Part shown: positions 61,401 through 64,000 of the stretch, one piece after another
How the letters are laid out: every line of letters begins with the position of its first letter
Numbering within the stretch: position 1 is the stretch's first letter
Origin: Novosphingobium arvoryzae
GTDB taxonomy: Bacteria; Pseudomonadota; Alphaproteobacteria; Sphingomonadales; Sphingomonadaceae
DNA: 64,000 nucleotides
Assembly: GCF_014652615.1 (NCBI RefSeq)
Contig: NZ_BMZD01000004.1
Location: 186,001-250,000, forward strand
Reading direction: 5' to 3'
Notes under the pieces: model-generated
Databases searched by the model: none
Told to the model about the DNA's origin: nothing
Seen by the model: only the letters and a program-made list of their open reading frames with translations
Position numbers and translations under genes: made by a program

Positions 61401-61939
61401 GCCGACGGCACCAGCGAAAACCGCGCGCCCTGGCTGGTCAGGCACAAGTCGTCGCCCGCCAGTTCGACCAGTTGCAGCCAGGTGCTGCGGTTGATCCGCG
61501 CTTCCACGCCGTGGCGGACCAGCAGATAGAGCGCGGGGGTTTCCGCGTCGCCGCGCGCGGTCAGCGGATTGTCCGGCCCGGCCAGCACGATTTCATCGGT
61601 ATTGAGCCGGAACGCCAGCGCGCCGTCCTGTTCGCTGACATCGGTGGCGATGAACGCGGCGTCCTCTACCGCAATGGCCTGTTTCTCGAACGGGGTGACC
61701 AGCCAGTGCTGCCCGGCCTGATCGCGCCACAGCAGGCTGGCAAAGGTGCGGACCATCGCCGGGCGGCGGATTTCCCCGCCGTCGTGGAACCAGCGCCCAT
61801 CGGCCTTGATGACCATCAGGCTGTCGCTGACGGCCTGCGGTTGCCATTGCTCCACCGGCGGCAGCTTGCGCGCGGCCACCAGCGCGGCGATTTCCGGCAG
61901 GGACAGCGTGGCAAGGTCGGGCGGCGGAACGTAAGGCAT
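61397..61939 (-). CDS. DUF1285 family protein
   Basis: A 180-residue protein with no signal peptide. Family features include WQPQAVSDSLMVIKADGRWFHDGGEIRRPAMVRTFASLLWRDQ, LVTPFEKQAIAVEDAAF, and a final part LYLLVRHGVEARINRSTWLQLVELA. DUF1285 proteins have a PH-like fold and no known role. The constant neighbours NUDIX and cca suggest nucleotide or RNA metabolism, but that is inference. Confidence 0.88.
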   Translation of the reverse strand: MPYVPPPDLATLSLPEIAALVAARKLPPVEQWQPQAVSDSLMVIKADGRWFHDGGEIRRPAMVRTFASLLWRDQAGQHWLVTPFEKQAIAVEDAAFIATDVSEQDGALAFRLNTDEIVLAGPDNPLTARGDAETPALYLLVRHGVEARINRSTWLQLVELAGDDLCLTSQGARFSLVPSA

Positions 61940-61962
61940 CGCAGTGCCGATGCCAGATCAGT

Positions 61963-62478
61963 TCACCCGCGCCAAGGGCCCAGAATGCCGTCATGGGGGA
62001 GGACGGCGGGATTGTCGCACCGCACCAGCAGGCGGCGCTGCTCAAACGGGCCGGGCAGCTTCCATCCGCCGGTATAGGCGTTGGTGAAGCCCCAGAACCG
62101 GCCATAGTATTCCGGATCGCCGATCATCACTTGCGGTAGCGGGGCGTTGGGGCTGAGCGCGGCGAGGCTGGCGGTCATCAGCGCCTTGCCATAGCCCGCG
62201 CCCTGCGTCTCTGGCAGCACGGCGACCGGGCCGACCATGATCATCGGATGCGCCTTGCCATCCGGGGTATTGAGCGCGACCGGCCAGCACTGGATCGTGC
62301 CAACCAGGTGTTCATCGGCGTCAAGCGCGGCGAAGGACAGCGTGGGCAGCCAGTCCATCCCCTCGCGCACCTTGTAGGCGGTTCGCTGTTGCCGCCCCGG
62401 TTCGAACGCGCGGTCCAGCAGGTCTTCGATCCATTGCGGATCGACCTGATCGAGCGGAATGAGGGCGGGCGTAGTCAT
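61963..62478 (-). CDS. GNAT family N-acetyltransferase
   Basis: A 171-residue acetyltransferase. Motif A is LPETQGAGYGKALMTASLAAL (Q/RxxGxG/A acetyl-CoA loop), with MIMVGPVAVLP before it and YYGRFWGFTNAY after it, as in the YhbS-like group. The substrate is unknown. ATG 62478 starts it, 44 bases after the sugar-dehydrogenase stop; it ends 23 bases before DUF1285, so it belongs to that transcript. Confidence 0.9.
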   Translation of the reverse strand: MTTPALIPLDQVDPQWIEDLLDRAFEPGRQQRTAYKVREGMDWLPTLSFAALDADEHLVGTIQCWPVALNTPDGKAHPMIMVGPVAVLPETQGAGYGKALMTASLAALSPNAPLPQVMIGDPEYYGRFWGFTNAYTGGWKLPGPFEQRRLLVRCDNPAVLPHDGILGPWRG

Positions 62479-62522
62479 CGGCGCGGGCGGATAGGACGCC
62501 CGCGCCGCAATGTCGATGTATT

Positions 62523-63680
62523 TTACCGCGCGCCTGCCTTTGGGGGCTTGGAAAGCCGCAGCATCCGCGCGTCCTTGCCGTCCTCCAGCAGCCAGATCGC
62601 GCCGTCCGGGGCCTGCTCGATTTCGCGGATGCGCTTGTCCATCGGATGGCGGGCAACCTCGCGGGCGGATTCGCCCTCTACGGCCACGCGCACGACGCCG
62701 GTGTTCTTCGCCAGCCCCGCGATCAGCGCCTGTCCGCGCCATTCGGGGAACATCTTGCCGGTGTAGAAGATCATGTTGCCCGGCGCGATCACCGGGGTCC
62801 AGCCGAGCGCGGCCTTCGCAAAGTCGGGCCGGGTTGCGGGGCGGGGGATGACCTTGCCGTCGTAATGATCGCCGTCGGACACCAGCGGCCAGCCATAATT
62901 CTGCGCGGGCTTCACCAGGTTGAGCTCGTCCCCGCCAGCCGGGCCGTGTTCCAGGTCCCACAGCTGGCCCTTGGTATCGAACGCGAGACCCAGAATGTTG
63001 CGGTGGCCGAGCGACCAGATTTCGGCATTCACGCCGCCCTTGTCCGCGAAAGGATTGCCGGGGGCGGGCTTGCCATCGGGCAGCAGGCGCAGGACTTTGC
63101 CGAGGTTGGTGTCCATGTCCTGCGCGGGCGTCATCTTCTGCCGGTCGCCCGATGCCACGAACAGGTACTTGCCATCGGGCGAGAACGCCAGGCGGTGCGA
63201 ATAATGCCCGCGGCCCGTCACCTTGGGGGCCTGCCGCCAGATCACTTCCAGCCCTTCCAGCCGGGGGGCACCGCCGCGCACCAGCTTGGCCCGGCCCACG
63301 GCCGCGCCGCGCGTGTCGCCTTCGCCCGCTTCGGCCCAGCTGAGATAGACCAAGCCGGACTTGGCAAAATCGGGGGAAAGGATCACATCGCCCAAGCCGC
63401 CCTGACCGGCATAGGCCACCGCCGGAGCCCCGGCGACGTTCAGCACTTGCGCCCCGTCCCACAGCTTCAGCTGGCCGGACTTTTCGGTCACCAGCGCTTC
63501 CTTGCCGCCGGGCAGGAACGCCATCGCCCAAGGTTCGTTGAACCGGGCCACTTCGCTGATCGTGAACGTGGCTGACGTTTCCGCAGGGGCAGCGGGCGGG
63601 CTATCCCCAGCGACCGAGGGGCCGCAGCTTGCGATGAACAGGGCGAGGGGCGAAAGAGCGGTGAGGAGCTGTCTGGTCAT
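62523..63680 (-). CDS. PQQ-dependent sugar dehydrogenase-type lipoprotein
   Basis: A 385-residue protein. The N-terminus has a signal with lipobox (FIASCG). The six-bladed propeller of the soluble glucose/aldose sugar dehydrogenase (YliI/Asd) family shows [56 protein letters not shown] (catalytic His), [16 protein letters not shown], and [14 protein letters not shown]. It would oxidise aldoses in the periplasm if PQQ is available. The start codon overlaps that of rnhB on the other strand (CATG). No good Shine-Dalgarno sequence is visible. Confidence 0.9.
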   Translation of the reverse strand: MTRQLLTALSPLALFIASCGPSVAGDSPPAAPAETSATFTISEVARFNEPWAMAFLPGGKEALVTEKSGQLKLWDGAQVLNVAGAPAVAYAGQGGLGDVILSPDFAKSGLVYLSWAEAGEGDTRGAAVGRAKLVRGGAPRLEGLEVIWRQAPKVTGRGHYSHRLAFSPDGKYLFVASGDRQKMTPAQDMDTNLGKVLRLLPDGKPAPGNPFADKGGVNAEIWSLGHRNILGLAFDTKGQLWDLEHGPAGGDELNLVKPAQNYGWPLVSDGDHYDGKVIPRPATRPDFAKAALGWTPVIAPGNMIFYTGKMFPEWRGQALIAGLAKNTGVVRVAVEGESAREVARHPMDKRIREIEQAPDGAIWLLEDGKDARMLRLSKPPKAGAR

Positions 63681-64000
63681 GTCGCGCTACATCGGTGTTC
63701 CCGTGCCCTTTGCCAAGCACCCGTCCGACCGATTGGTGATCGGCGTCGACGAAGCGGGGCGCGGCCCGCTGGCCGGGCCGGTCGTTGCGGCGGCCTGCGT
63801 GCTGGGTGTGGCCGCGCCTGATGGGTTGGACGATTCCAAGAAGCTCTCCGCCAAGCGCCGCGCCATGCTGGAACCGCTGATTGCGCAAAGCTGCGGCTGG
63901 TCGCTGGGCGTGGTCGAGGCGGACGAGATCGACCGGATCAACATCTTTGCCGCCACCATGCTGGCGATGACCCGCGCGGTCGGCGCGCTGGTAGAGGCGC
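63679..64000 (+). CDS. rnhB: Ribonuclease HII (partial, runs off the window)
   Basis: The first 107 codons are present and open to the window edge. The signature [18 protein letters not shown] gives D24 and E25 of the active site, and [12 protein letters not shown] follows, as in RNase [13 protein letters not shown] starts the conserved middle. It cleaves RNA in RNA-DNA hybrids and removes misincorporated ribonucleotides. ATG 63679 has GAGGAG about 10 bases upstream, lying inside the divergent sugar-dehydrogenase gene. Confidence 0.95.
   Translation, partial: MSRYIGVPVPFAKHPSDRLVIGVDEAGRGPLAGPVVAAACVLGVAAPDGLDDSKKLSAKRRAMLEPLIAQSCGWSLGVVEADEIDRINIFAATMLAMTRAVGALVEA

Noticed and set aside
1..64000. 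tRNA, rRNA, transposase, prophage, toxin-antitoxin or defence genes
   Set aside because: Read-through of the gaps and gene products showed none; every intergenic stretch is shorter than 300 bases and holds only promoters, hairpins or repeats as listed.

Overview
The window is a chromosomal segment of a high-GC alphaproteobacterium. The best fit is Sphingomonadales (Sphingomonadaceae/Erythrobacteraceae, Novosphingobium-like), which is an inference. It rests on the spc/alpha ribosomal gene order without rpsD after rpsK, the ChvI-ChvG-HprK-RapZ-EIIA-HPr block, the hisG-hisD-nusB-thiL block, the DUF1285-NUDIX-CCA block, BolA-DnaJ-CobS, and an intergenic repeat of the 'VLRQAQDER' type. Nearly everything is ordinary core genome. 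Coding density is very high and no gap between genes exceeds 300 bases. I saw no rRNA or tRNA gene, CRISPR array, transposase, prophage or replication origin.

Layout. (1) 1-9.96 kb: the end of the ribosomal-protein/secretion/transcription superoperon (rplF end, rplR, rpsE, rpmD, then rplO, secY, adk, rpsM, rpsK, rpoA, rplQ). Two membrane acyltransferase-3 genes sit between rpmD and rplO, behind a terminator. rplO and rpsM each carry a promoter of nearly identical design. (2) 9.97-24.0 kb: an exported prolyl oligopeptidase, two small related exported proteins flanked by hairpins, an HSL-type esterase, uvrC, a TesB thioesterase, a cupin-like/CelD-like acetyltransferase pair, a second S9 peptidase and a K+-independent proton-pumping pyrophosphatase. 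(3) 24.2-28.6 kb: a small membrane protein coupled to a fatty-acid-desaturase-type enzyme, convergent with hisG-hisD-nusB-thiL. (4) 28.7-37.8 kb: a DUF2332 protein; a minus-strand run bolA-pirin-SDR-epoxide hydrolase-LtrA; a DnaJ-domain protein, cobS and a thioredoxin-like protein; an oxidoreductase. (5) 37.8-42.8 kb: fmt-truA, recR, def, rmuC and a META-domain lipoprotein. (6) 42.9-50.1 kb: the ChvI/ChvG two-component system with an incomplete regulatory PTS, divergent from pckA. (7) 50.2-54.1 kb: two DUF937/YidB-like proteins around a DUF885 peptidase-like lipoprotein, and an alpha/beta hydrolase. (8) 54.2-59.0 kb: two tandem cysteine desulfurases, a 2Fe-2S ferredoxin and parC. (9) 59.0-64.0 kb: an exported two-repeat protein, the operon gdh-GNAT-DUF1285-NUDIX-cca, and the start of rnhB.

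The genes work as translation/secretion machinery, nutrient and redox sensing linked to gluconeogenesis (ChvGI-PTS-PckA), energy conservation (HppA), Fe-S supply, and RNA/DNA maintenance. I did not find a convincing wholly novel multi-gene system. The observations most worth a second look are the acyltransferase pair lodged in the ribosomal operon with its twin promoters, the likely CTG start of thiL, operator-like palindromes upstream of pckA and of the DUF937 gene, a hairpin covering the Shine-Dalgarno sequence of the CelD-like gene, the gene flanked by related inverted repeats at 12.2-12.9 kb, and the tandem cysteine desulfurases.
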